Below are positions 18,484-26,355 of a DNA stretch of 64,000 bases, piece by piece; position 1 is the stretch's first letter, and each line of letters begins with the position of its first letter. This DNA comes from JAFDXJ01 sp038257845 (GTDB taxonomy: Bacteria; Bacteroidota; Bacteroidia; Chitinophagales; Chitinophagaceae), in contig JBBSQL010000004.1 in the NCBI GenBank assembly GCA_038257845.1, forward strand, positions 1 to 64,000. The letters run 5' to 3'. The notes under the pieces are model-generated. The model searched no databases. It was not told the origin of the DNA and worked only from the letters and a program-made list of their open reading frames with translations. The translations under genes were made by a program, and so were the position numbers.

Positions 18484-19854
18484 ATGAAAAAAATCATTTT
18501 TCTTTTAATCGCCTCCGCTTTCTTTTTTAAAGCACAGGCGCAACAGCAGAAAGTTGTTGCTGATAAGATCGTGGCAAAGGTCGGCGACCAGATTATTTTA
18601 CATTCTGATATTCAAAACGCCATTGAAGATTATAAAAGACAGGGCCAGGAAACTGAATTGCCTCCGGACCCTGAATGTTCTTTTTTGCAGGGCCAGCTAA
18701 TCCAAAAGGCACTGGTACTCCAGGCGCAAAAAGATTCATTGACGATCAGTGATGATGAACTGGATGCTTTGCTTGACAACCAGATCCGTGGTTTTATCCG
18801 TTATTATGGTTCCCAGGAAATGCTGGAACAAATTGCAGGAAAAACTTTATTTCAGTTGAAAGAAGACCTGCGTGAAGATTTCAGGGAAAGAAAACTGGCG
18901 GACCAGGAAAGAGGAAAAATTCTCGACAATGTCAAAATCACGCCTTCTGAAGTACAGAATTATTTTGACCATATACCAAAAGACAGTTTACTTTTTTATG
19001 AAAGTGAACTGGAAGTAAGTGAAATTGTCATTCATCCGAAAGCCAATAAAGATGTGGAGGATTATGTGACGGGTGAATTATATGACATGAAAAAGCAGGT
19101 AGAATCCGGCCAGAAAAAATTTGATGCATTGGCACGTTTATATTCTGATGATCCGGCGGTTAAAGATAATGGCGGACAATACAGCCTGAATAAAAATGAT
19201 AAAAACTGGGATCCAGCTTTTTTTGCCGCAGCATTTAAATTGAAGGAAGGCCAGATTTCCCCAGTCATAAAATCAAAATTTGGCTTGCATATCATTCAAA
19301 TGGTCAGCCGTGCGGGTGATGATGCCGTCATTCGCCATATACTAAAAATTCCCCCGGTAACCGATGTGGAAATAAAAGCCACAATTTCCCGGATGGATAG
19401 TATAAAAGCAAAAATCAATGATCACACTATTACTTTTTCTGAAGGCGTTTCACTATACAGCGATGATGACAACAGCAAATTAATTGGGGGTTATATTTCT
19501 GCCCCGGATGGCTCTACTTATATCAGAATTGATCAAATGGATAAGGACCTTGTTGCCATTTTAAAAGATCTAAAGACCGGCGTCATATCTGAACCGCAGG
19601 TTTATACAGATGAGCGCGGAATAAAGGCGGTACGATTGTTATATATCAAAACCCGTTCACAACCGCACCGGGAAAATATGCAGGATGATTATAATAAAAT
19701 ATCACAAAGAGCTTTGGAAAATAAAAAATCAGAAGTATTGCAGCAATGGTTCAAAGTACATATTCCACAGTTTTATATTTACATTGATCCATCATTTAAA
19801 GCATGTAGTGTATTGTCCGATTGGTTCCAGGCTTCTGCCGGTAACAATCAGTAA
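18484..19854 (+). CDS. SurA-like periplasmic peptidylprolyl isomerase
   Basis: A 456-residue secreted chaperone/PPIase, probably helping outer-membrane proteins to fold. It begins with a clear signal peptide, MKKIIFLLIASAFFFKAQAQ, so the ATG at 18484 is preferred over one five codons upstream. A SurA-N-like segment reads VAKVGDQIILHSDIQNAIEDYK (core GDQIILHSDIQNA). Two parvulin-type domains follow: one around DDPAVKDNGGQYS to SKFGLHIIQMV and one around IGGYISAPDG to ERGIKAVRLL. The second looks more divergent. An LPS-modifying or BAM gene is not adjacent. Confidence 0.9.
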   Translation: MKKIIFLLIASAFFFKAQAQQQKVVADKIVAKVGDQIILHSDIQNAIEDYKRQGQETELPPDPECSFLQGQLIQKALVLQAQKDSLTISDDELDALLDNQIRGFIRYYGSQEMLEQIAGKTLFQLKEDLREDFRERKLADQERGKILDNVKITPSEVQNYFDHIPKDSLLFYESELEVSEIVIHPKANKDVEDYVTGELYDMKKQVESGQKKFDALARLYSDDPAVKDNGGQYSLNKNDKNWDPAFFAAAFKLKEGQISPVIKSKFGLHIIQMVSRAGDDAVIRHILKIPPVTDVEIKATISRMDSIKAKINDHTITFSEGVSLYSDDDNSKLIGGYISAPDGSTYIRIDQMDKDLVAILKDLKTGVISEPQVYTDERGIKAVRLLYIKTRSQPHRENMQDDYNKISQRALENKKSEVLQQWFKVHIPQFYIYIDPSFKACSVLSDWFQASAGNNQ

Positions 19855-19909
19855 TTTTCTTTGGTAAAAAGAAAATATTTTTTCAAAAAAAGCGGCTTCA
19901 TTTTGAAAT

Positions 19910-20458
19910 ATGAATATTGAAATAATTTCCGGGAGTCCGCGAAAAGACAGCGTTACATACCGTATAGCGGTTTATTTACAAAAAAGATTACAACAAAAAA
20001 CAACACATCAAATCAATATTTTGGATGTTCGTGAATGGGAATTGCCATTGATGCAGCAGGAAACGATCCGGGACATCAACACAGCTCCTGCACATTTACA
20101 GCCATTGGCAAAAAGAATATTTGAAGCGCATGCATTTATCCTCATCACACCTGAGTACAATGGCAGCTACACTTCCGCGCTCAAAGCTTTATTCGATCTT
20201 TTTCCCCATCAAAGACGAAAAGCATTTGGCATTGTTACCGCCAGCAGCGGAAGCATGGGCGGCATGCGGGCCAGTCAGCAATTGCATTTATTTATTAATG
20301 CCTTATTAGGTATTCCTTCTCCCTTCATGCTCATAACACCTTTTGTAGATAAAAAATTTGGCCCCGGTGGTGAATTAAATGACCCGGCTTTTGATAAACA
20401 AATCACCGCTTTTATAAATGAATTTTTATGGCTGGCAGAAAAATTATCGCCTGTTTAA
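19910..20458 (+). CDS. NADPH-dependent FMN reductase family protein
   Basis: A 182-residue flavodoxin-fold protein. SGSPRKDSVTYRIAVYLQ near the N-terminus is the FMN-phosphate loop, and LITPEYNGSYTSALKALFD is the conserved FMN-contacting motif of the family. FGIVTASSGSMGGMRASQQL follows in two parts (VTASSGSMGG, RASQQLH). Such enzymes reduce flavins, quinones or azo compounds with NADPH. It is not clearly linked to its neighbours: its 3' end overlaps only an upstream extension of the next frame that I do not accept. Confidence 0.9.
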   Translation: MNIEIISGSPRKDSVTYRIAVYLQKRLQQKTTHQINILDVREWELPLMQQETIRDINTAPAHLQPLAKRIFEAHAFILITPEYNGSYTSALKALFDLFPHQRRKAFGIVTASSGSMGGMRASQQLHLFINALLGIPSPFMLITPFVDKKFGPGGELNDPAFDKQITAFINEFLWLAEKLSPV

Positions 20459-20510
20459 AAAAGCTGTAAAAAAAGAATTGTACTTTTGCATTCTTCATTC
20501 AATCAATATC

Positions 20511-22358
20511 ATGAGCGATGAGATCAAGCATGAATGCGGATTAGCATTCATACGTCTTAGAAAACCTTTCTCTTTTTACCTGAAAAAATACGGTTCGGTG
20601 ATGTATGGCCTCAATAAATTGTATTTATTGATGGAAAAACAGCATAACCGCGGGCAGGATGGCGCAGGCATCGCCACCGTAAAACTTGATGTGGATGCCG
20701 GCAATCCTTTCCTTTTCCGGGAGCGCAGTATTTCACCACAATCCATTGCCTCCATTTTTGCAGGGATTGCTTCCGAAGTCAAAGAAATGGAAAAATACCA
20801 GCCCGATATTCAAAATCATCCCGGGATGATGAAAGGCCATTTACCTGCATTGGGTGAATTATTGCTTGGCCATTTACGCTATGGCACACAGGGAAGAAAT
20901 GACGTGGAGTTTTGCCATCCATTTATAAAAAAAGATTTAGCGCCTGGAAAAAATTTAGCCCTGGCGGGAAATTTTAACCTGGTAAATACCGAAGAATTAT
21001 TTGATCTCGTAAATATTCAACCCGGCATTTTTCAAAAACAAAGTGACCTGGCAGCAATGATGGAAGTGATCCATCATTTTTTGGTAGAGCAGGATGACCT
21101 GGCGCCAAATGGTGCGAGTATTGCTACCGTTTTGCGAAAGGCAGCCACACTTTTTGATGGCGGTTTTACTGTTGGCGGACTTATTGGAAATGGAGATGGA
21201 TTTGTATTGCGCGATGCAAATGGCATTCGCCCGGCATACTATTATATCAATGATGAAATTGTCGTTGCTGCGAGTGAACGTGCTTCTATACGAACTGCTT
21301 TCAATCTCGGGGAAAATGAAGTAAAAGAATTAATGCCCGGGCAGGCGCTTATTGCAGATCATTTGGGAAATGTTTTAATTGAACAAATTTTGGAACCCAA
21401 AGAAAGAAAGGCCTGTAGTTTTGAACGCATTTATTTTAGCCGCGGCAGTGATGAAAAAATTTATCGTGAAAGAATTGCCCTGGGATATCATTTAAGCAAA
21501 CTTGTGCTGGAAGCCGTAGAGTATGATTTAAAAAATACCATATTTTCTTATATACCAAATACGGCTGAAGTGGCGTATTTAGGGCTTTGCAAAGGCATGG
21601 AAGATTATCTCAACCAGATCAAAATACAACGGATTCTTTCCTGGGGAAATGATATTGACCCTGCTAAACTTGATCAAATGATCAACCGGAAAATTCGCCA
21701 GGAAAAAATTGCAATCAAAGATGTAAAGCTTCGCACATTCATTACCGCGGACAGTGCGCGTGATGAAATGGTACAGCACGTGTATGATATTACGTATGGC
21801 ACGGTGCGCGCAGGCGAGGATACATTGGTTGTGATTGATGATAGTATTGTACGCGGCACCACACTCAAAGAAAGTATTATAAGAATGTTGTCGAGACTAA
21901 AACCAAAAAAAATTATCGTGGTTTCTTCTGCACCGCAAATCAGGTATCCTGATTGTTATGGTATTGATATGAGTAAACTGGGCGACTTCATTGCTTTCCG
22001 CGCAACCATTGCATTATTGAAAGAGAATGGCCAGGAAAATATTCTGCAGGAAGTATATGATGACATCAAAGAACTGGAGAGAAATAATCAATTACATACA
22101 GAAAACCTGGTGAAGAAAATCTATAAACAATTTACGCCGGAAATGATCTCAGCAAAAATTGCGGCATTGATAACCGCACCGGAAATTGATGTGCCGGTTC
22201 ACGTGATTTATCAAACCATTGAAGACTTGCACAAGAGTTGCCCAACGAATACGGGCGACTGGTATTTCACCGGGAATTACCCGACGAGTGGCGGAAACAG
22301 GGTGGTGAATAAAGCATTCATTAATTATTTTGAAGGAAAAAATCAAAGAGGTTATTAA
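20511..22358 (+). CDS. Amidophosphoribosyltransferase-like protein, long form
   Basis: A 615-residue PurF homologue, about 100 residues longer than typical PurF. Starting at ATG 20511, an eight-residue leader precedes the catalytic cysteine in HECGLAFIRL, as in PurF propeptides. QHNRGQDGAGIAT and HLRYGTQG belong to the glutaminase domain. The PRPP-binding loop VVIDDSIVRGTTL is intact. Extra sequence lies before the PRT domain and at the C-terminus. It should make phosphoribosylamine from PRPP and glutamine, but a paralogous role cannot be excluded. TACTTTTG at 20481-20488 may be its -7 box. Confidence 0.85.
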   Translation: MSDEIKHECGLAFIRLRKPFSFYLKKYGSVMYGLNKLYLLMEKQHNRGQDGAGIATVKLDVDAGNPFLFRERSISPQSIASIFAGIASEVKEMEKYQPDIQNHPGMMKGHLPALGELLLGHLRYGTQGRNDVEFCHPFIKKDLAPGKNLALAGNFNLVNTEELFDLVNIQPGIFQKQSDLAAMMEVIHHFLVEQDDLAPNGASIATVLRKAATLFDGGFTVGGLIGNGDGFVLRDANGIRPAYYYINDEIVVAASERASIRTAFNLGENEVKELMPGQALIADHLGNVLIEQILEPKERKACSFERIYFSRGSDEKIYRERIALGYHLSKLVLEAVEYDLKNTIFSYIPNTAEVAYLGLCKGMEDYLNQIKIQRILSWGNDIDPAKLDQMINRKIRQEKIAIKDVKLRTFITADSARDEMVQHVYDITYGTVRAGEDTLVVIDDSIVRGTTLKESIIRMLSRLKPKKIIVVSSAPQIRYPDCYGIDMSKLGDFIAFRATIALLKENGQENILQEVYDDIKELERNNQLHTENLVKKIYKQFTPEMISAKIAALITAPEIDVPVHVIYQTIEDLHKSCPTNTGDWYFTGNYPTSGGNRVVNKAFINYFEGKNQRGY

Positions 22359-22360
22359 AT

Positions 22361-22852
22361 ATGAAAACGCTTTTTTTAGTCCGGCATGCCAAAAGCAGTC
22401 ATTCATTGATTGGGGGGAAAGATATCGAGCGCCCTTTGAATGAAAGAGGAATAGAAGATGCAAATAAAATGTCGAAAAGATTATTGTCAAAAAACTTTTC
22501 CTTTGATGCATTTATTAGCAGCCCGGCAAAAAGAGCTTTAACCACGTGTAATTTATTTGCAAAGGTTTTCAATATGCAACCCGCAAATATTATTATAGAA
22601 AACAAATTATATGAAGCTATCAAGGAAGATTTTTATGATGTTGTAAAAAATACGGATAATCATTTTTCTGGCATTGCATTGTTCTCCCATAATCCCGGCA
22701 TCAGTTATTTTGTACATTCACTCACGGATAAAAAAATTGATGGAATGCCTACCTGCGGCGTATTTGGCGTGGAAGCTGATATTGATTCCTGGAAAGATTT
22801 TACGCAGGCGGAAAAAAAGTTTTGCTATTTTGATTTCCCAAAAAATCAATAA
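22361..22852 (+). CDS. SixA-like histidine phosphatase
   Basis: A 163-residue histidine-phosphatase-superfamily protein. The catalytic RHG-type motif appears as LVRHAKSSHS at residues 6-15, and the second histidine as LFSHNPGISYF. ISSPAKRALTTCNLFA is the conserved middle segment. It starts two bases after the PurF-like stop, so the two genes are probably cotranscribed. Small SixA-type enzymes remove phosphate from phosphohistidine proteins; the target here is unknown. Confidence 0.88.
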   Translation: MKTLFLVRHAKSSHSLIGGKDIERPLNERGIEDANKMSKRLLSKNFSFDAFISSPAKRALTTCNLFAKVFNMQPANIIIENKLYEAIKEDFYDVVKNTDNHFSGIALFSHNPGISYFVHSLTDKKIDGMPTCGVFGVEADIDSWKDFTQAEKKFCYFDFPKNQ

Positions 22853-22865
22853 GTTTTTAATATTG

Positions 22866-22898
22866 AAACCTATAAGGTTTCTAAAACCTTATAGGTTT
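22866..22898 (+). repeat. Perfect palindromic repeat, copy 1
   Basis: Arms AAACCTATAAGGTTT and AAACCTTATAGGTTT are exact reverse complements separated by CTA. The element lies 14 bases after the SixA-like gene and has no T-run. A near-identical copy lies at 24496-24528 and a decayed one ends at 24562, so this is a dispersed repeat and not merely a terminator. Confidence 0.85.
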
Positions 22899-22979
22899 TA
22901 GATTCGCGGAAAAAAGATTAATTTTCCAATTAAAATTTGTTGGTGGTAACAACAAAGGCAGGATAATTTATTTTTTTAT

Positions 22980-23414
22980 ATGTACAAAAAATTTATTTTC
23001 TTACTAACTATCATTTTCTTTTTGAATAATGTTTACTCACAAAATGATTCATCTCTGCAGATTAAAAGTGCTTTGGTAAAAGTAATAACTTTTAAAAATA
23101 AAGATACTGTTTCCAAATATGATAAAGAAATGTATAGAAAATGTCAGTCCTGGGAATTATCATTAAATGATGCTTACAAAATTTTTTCTATAGTCAAACC
23201 AGTATCTTCGGAGGAAAAAGGTGGTTTGTATAATTGGTTGCCTTGTTATTTTCAAACAAAGGTTTTGTATAAGGAATGTTTCTATACAATGGAAATAAAT
23301 GCAGCATCCTTTATAGTCTTATACAATAAAAAATCAACACTTTATTTTGGTTGTTCTTCAGTAGAATGTCAAAACTTTTTTGTTCTTTCCGGTGGAAATT
23401 CTAGTGGTGATTAG
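22980..23414 (+). CDS. Hypothetical secreted protein
   Basis: A 144-residue protein of unknown family. The first ~20 residues (MYKKFIFLLTIIFFLNNVYSQ ends the signal; key part FLLTIIFFLNNV) look like a signal peptide cleaved after VYS. Five cysteines (CQSWELS, LPCYFQ, KECFY, GCSSVECQ region) suggest disulfides in the mature protein. Codon use is more AT-rich than in the flanking housekeeping genes. It lies in the accessory patch between palindromic repeats. Confidence 0.6.
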   Translation: MYKKFIFLLTIIFFLNNVYSQNDSSLQIKSALVKVITFKNKDTVSKYDKEMYRKCQSWELSLNDAYKIFSIVKPVSSEEKGGLYNWLPCYFQTKVLYKECFYTMEINAASFIVLYNKKSTLYFGCSSVECQNFFVLSGGNSSGD

Positions 23415-23522
23415 ACTGATCACTTTAGCGTTAGTGCAGCGAACTTATAAGATAATTAAAAGCTGAGCTTAGTCTGGAATTAAAGATACATTTACCTCTC
23501 ATATGCAAAAAAATACAGACAA

Positions 23523-24023
23523 GTGAAAAGAGTAATATTTTTTATAAGCTGTATATTCTTTATTTGTTGTTCTTCTAATAGTAGTTCAAACAAAATAAAT
23601 AATTTTTTGAGTCAGCCTAATTCAGATAAGAAATTAGATTCTTTTCTAATTCAAAAACTAGCGGGTGGTTGGTGCTGGAAGGTTAAGGATTCTATTGATT
23701 TCAGTATTACGCTCGTTGTCAAAACTGATAGTATCTTTGGCGAATACTCAAACATTGTGGAAAACGGTAAGTACTTAAATACTGCTGATGACCAAAAAAT
23801 ATGGGGATTTAAAGTTCCATATACTATAATACTTGATACATCAACGTATTTTCAAATTACCAATTTTTATGATAATTCAACGGCTCATTTAAAAATTAAG
23901 TTTGATGAGAAAAATGACGTATTAATATGGAAAATACTGGAAGATGATGAAAACACTCCATTTTTGCCGCAATACGCCACATTGCATCGTTGTAATGGAG
24001 CTAATGTTGATGGGTTTCATTAG
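23523..24023 (+). CDS. Hypothetical lipoprotein
   Basis: A 166-residue protein starting from GTG with MKRVIFFISCIFFICCSSNS: a hydrophobic segment and a cysteine pair resembling a lipobox, so it is probably a lipoprotein. The body has repeated beta-rich segments such as GGWCWKVKDSIDFSITLVV (shown in part: WCWKVKDSIDF) and WGFKVPYTIILDTS, which might form a lipocalin-like barrel; this is inference. No known family was recognised. The GTG start and AT-rich sequence make the exact 5' end uncertain. Confidence 0.55.
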   Translation: MKRVIFFISCIFFICCSSNSSSNKINNFLSQPNSDKKLDSFLIQKLAGGWCWKVKDSIDFSITLVVKTDSIFGEYSNIVENGKYLNTADDQKIWGFKVPYTIILDTSTYFQITNFYDNSTAHLKIKFDEKNDVLIWKILEDDENTPFLPQYATLHRCNGANVDGFH

Positions 24024-24086
24024 AGGACTTTAGTATTGATTGCAAAACACATGATAAATATAAAGGCCAGTGATTTTTTAAAATAT

Positions 24087-24479
24087 TTACCCATCATACT
24101 CATGAAATTCAGTGATCATCAAATAATATCCATCCGGGTCTCTCAATGAAAATTCCATTTTTCCTGAGTTGGGATTTAAATGAATTTCTTCCTCAACAAT
24201 GCTTCCTGTTTTTTCAATATTTTTTCGAATAGTTTTCATTTTATCTGTCCGGAAATAAAGCAAAAGCCCATTCCCGGGCGTGATCGTTGAGTCTGTCATT
24301 GTAGGATGTTTATGCGTGCCCCATTGATGAAGGCAAAGTAAAATTTCATTATCATCATTTGAAATTAAAACAGCAAAATGATCTCCGCCATGTGCATTCC
24401 TGCAATCAAAAATTTCCCCGTACCATTTGGCGCTGCGCTGTACATCTTTTACAGCAATGATGGTGTCAATTTTTGTCAT
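24087..24479 (-). CDS. VOC superfamily (glyoxalase-like) protein
   Basis: A 130-residue protein of the vicinal-oxygen-chelate fold. It starts MTKIDTIIAVKDVQRSAKWYGEIF, the usual opening strand and helix (key part VKDVQRSAKWYGE). SGKMEFSLRDPDGYYLMITEF is the typical C-terminal strand pair (FSLRDPDGYYL). Candidate metal ligands include HGGDHF and the Glu of EFSLRD. Substrate unknown; many such proteins act in resistance or detoxification. The start abuts a palindromic repeat. Confidence 0.82.
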   Translation of the reverse strand: MTKIDTIIAVKDVQRSAKWYGEIFDCRNAHGGDHFAVLISNDDNEILLCLHQWGTHKHPTMTDSTITPGNGLLLYFRTDKMKTIRKNIEKTGSIVEEEIHLNPNSGKMEFSLRDPDGYYLMITEFHEYDG

Positions 24480-24495
24480 GAATTTTTTTTTATTC

Positions 24496-24528
24496 AGACC
24501 TATAAGGTTTCTAAAACCTTATAGGTCT
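24496..24528 (-). repeat. Perfect palindromic repeat, copy 2
   Basis: AGACCTATAAGGTTT and AAACCTTATAGGTCT flank CTA, the same centre as copy 1 at 22866. The outer bases changed from AA/TT to AG/CT in both arms, a compensatory change that preserves pairing. Confidence 0.85.
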
Positions 24529-24562
24529 TTATAAGTATAGCTTTCGAAAACCTTATAGGTCT
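24529..24562. repeat. Decayed third copy of the palindromic repeat
   Basis: The right arm AAACCTTATAGGTCT at 24548-24562 is intact, preceded by a degenerate left arm (TATAAGTATAGCTTTCG). It lies directly after copy 2. Confidence 0.6.
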
Positions 24563-24672
24563 TATTTCAATTCTTTCAAAATCTCATCCACTGCAGCTTT
24601 TATCTGCGGATCATTTCCCTGCATCCGATCCTCAAAAGTATTTTTTATAAGTATGTCCGGTGTTACTCCGCT
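24562..24672 (-). pseudogene. C-terminal fragment of an S41-family peptidase
   Basis: The minus strand reads SGVTPDILIKNTFEDRMQG then NDPQIKAAVDEILKELK and a stop. The GVTPDI-x-NTFEDR-x-GxDPQ pattern is the usual end of C-terminal-processing/tricorn-like S41 proteases. The frame is blocked just upstream by a stop codon at 24673-24675, and no further S41 sequence exists. Only about 36 codons remain. The break point is next to the decayed insertion sequence. Confidence 0.7.
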
Positions 24673-24675
24673 CTA

Positions 24676-24701
24676 CTTAGTGTTGAGCACTTCGCACTAA
24701 G
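24676..24701. repeat. Small inverted repeat at the deletion scar
   Basis: CTTAGTG and CACTAAG pair around TTGAGCACTTCG, between the S41 fragment and the IS remnant. It may be an unrelated short palindromic repeat or part of an older insertion. Confidence 0.4.
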
Positions 24702-24705
24702 GAGG

Positions 24706-25130
24706 TGTCTTGTCCAGAATTGAGTTTACGATTTTTCATAAATTTAAATCAGACAAAACATGAAAAAGAAAATTTTAAAGCGAGAGGCAATAGATTTTGA
24801 GCAGCCGGACAAAATCATGAACTTTATAAAATTGAGCAGGCCTTCAGGATCTCAAAAAATGATTTACAGACCAGGCCTATATGCCATTTTAAAGAACAAC
24901 CAATAAATCTTCATATTTTAATCTGTTTTATGGCTTTAGTCCTTTCTAAACATATAGAATTGGAAACCCAACAGTCAATCAGAAAGTTTATTACAGAATG
25001 CAAAAAATAACTGACGCGAGAATTTTTTAATCGGATCACCCATAAAGAGCTAAGAATTAGAACAAAACTAACTCCGGAAATTTTAGAAATTATGCAATCA
25101 TTAAATTTGTCAGACTAAGTGGACAAGTCA
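24706..25130 (+). mobile_element. Decayed insertion sequence, IS4/IS1634-like
   Basis: About 425 bases bounded by TGTCTTGTCCA on the left and the inverse of TGACTTGTCCA on the right (10 of 11 match), the probable terminal repeats. GGAG flanks both sides and might be a target duplication. The interior holds only the C-terminal part of a DDE transposase with an in-frame stop, so it is an internally deleted, dead element. Confidence 0.65.
24801..25118 (+). pseudogene. Transposase C-terminal remnant (IS1634-like)
   Basis: One frame reads NHELYKIEQAFRISKNDLQTRP, quoted in parts (LYKIEQAFRISK, NDLQTRPI), then LICFMALVLSKHIELE and QQSIRKFITECKK before TAA at 25008. The same frame continues with RITHKELRIRTKLTPEILEI to a stop at 25118. 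The YKIE-AFRI-K-DL-RP block is the hallmark C-terminal motif of IS1634/IS4-type DDE transposases and carries the catalytic Glu. A stop at 24798 and loss of the N-terminal two thirds show it is inactive. Confidence 0.75.
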
Positions 25131-25224
25131 GGAGCTGTCATTTATTTGTTAATACATGCAACATATTTCTATTTATAGCTATCTTAGTTTCATCTGCTGG
25201 CATTAAAATTTTAGATTTACCGTT

Positions 25225-26355
25225 ATGAAAAAAATATCTTTATTAGGACTTTTATTAATAAATGTTTTGTTGACAAATGCGCAAAATCCAATTTATTATT
25301 TGCTGGTTGGCACATACACCAATTCAGGTGCGAGTGAAGGAATTTATGTTTACCGTTTCAATCCAAATAAAACGGAAGTAACTTTAATGAGCAAAACAAG
25401 CGGCGTGGAAAATCCTTCTTACCTCACAGTTTCCAAAGATCAGAAATTTGTGTACTGTGTGAATGAAAACAAAGGTGATAAACCCGGAAGCGTGAGTTCC
25501 TTTGCGCTCGATAAAACGAAAGGAGAATTACATTTTTTAAACAAACAACCTTCTGGTGGTGATGCACCATGTTTTATAAATGTAGATGAAACCGGTAAAA
25601 ATGTAATTGCCACCAATTACGCCGGCGGTAATTTTTCTGTGTTCAAAACAAATGCCGATGGCTCATTGAATCCTTTTGTACAATTAATAGCGCACCAGGG
25701 TTATGGCGTAAATGTGGAAAGGCAGGAAATGCCGCATCCACATGCGGCCGTATTTTCTCCGGATGAAAAATATTTATTTGTGCCGGACCTTGGAAATGAC
25801 CGATTATATCAATATCATTTTAATGCTACGGATGCTACAAATCCTGTAACCGAATCTGATCCGCCCTATTATGAAATTCCGGATGGCAACGGACCGCGCC
25901 AATTTATTTTTCATCCGAATGGTAAAAATGCATATTTGCTAAATGAACTTTCCGGAGATATCATTGTATTTGATTATGCCAATGGAAAATTAACCCAAAC
26001 ACAAACTATTGCTTCAGATAATACGGGTGGAAAAGAAGATAAAGCCAGTGCAGATATCCGCATTTCTACAGACCCGAGATTTTTATATACAACCAATCGC
26101 GGTAAAGCCAATAATATATCTTTGTATAAAGTAAGTTCGGATGGAAAACTTGCAGCAAACGGTCAACAGCCTGTAGGTCAGAATCCACGAAATTTTATGA
26201 TTGATCCGAGTGGCAGATTTTTATTGGTAGCCAACCAGGACAGTAATACTATTCAAATTTTTATCATCAATAAAAATTTTGGATTATTACAGGATAGTGG
26301 TGTAAAAATAGATGTGCCTCAACCAGCATGCCTCGTAATGGTTCCCGCGAAATAA
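25225..26355 (+). CDS. Secreted lactonase family protein (beta-propeller)
   Basis: A 376-residue seven-bladed propeller of the lactonase/6-phosphogluconolactonase (Pgl-like) family. The signal peptide MKKISLLGLLLINVLLTNAQ places it in the periplasm or outside. LLVGTYTNSGASEGIYVYRF, NPSYLTVSKDQKFVYCVNE, MPHPHAAVFSPDEKYLFVPDLG and GPRQFIFHPNGKNAY (each a short segment of a blade) are characteristic. Export makes a role in the pentose phosphate pathway unlikely; a secreted sugar-lactone hydrolase is more plausible. Its stop overlaps the next gene's start. Confidence 0.88.
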   Translation: MKKISLLGLLLINVLLTNAQNPIYYLLVGTYTNSGASEGIYVYRFNPNKTEVTLMSKTSGVENPSYLTVSKDQKFVYCVNENKGDKPGSVSSFALDKTKGELHFLNKQPSGGDAPCFINVDETGKNVIATNYAGGNFSVFKTNADGSLNPFVQLIAHQGYGVNVERQEMPHPHAAVFSPDEKYLFVPDLGNDRLYQYHFNATDATNPVTESDPPYYEIPDGNGPRQFIFHPNGKNAYLLNELSGDIIVFDYANGKLTQTQTIASDNTGGKEDKASADIRISTDPRFLYTTNRGKANNISLYKVSSDGKLAANGQQPVGQNPRNFMIDPSGRFLLVANQDSNTIQIFIINKNFGLLQDSGVKIDVPQPACLVMVPAK

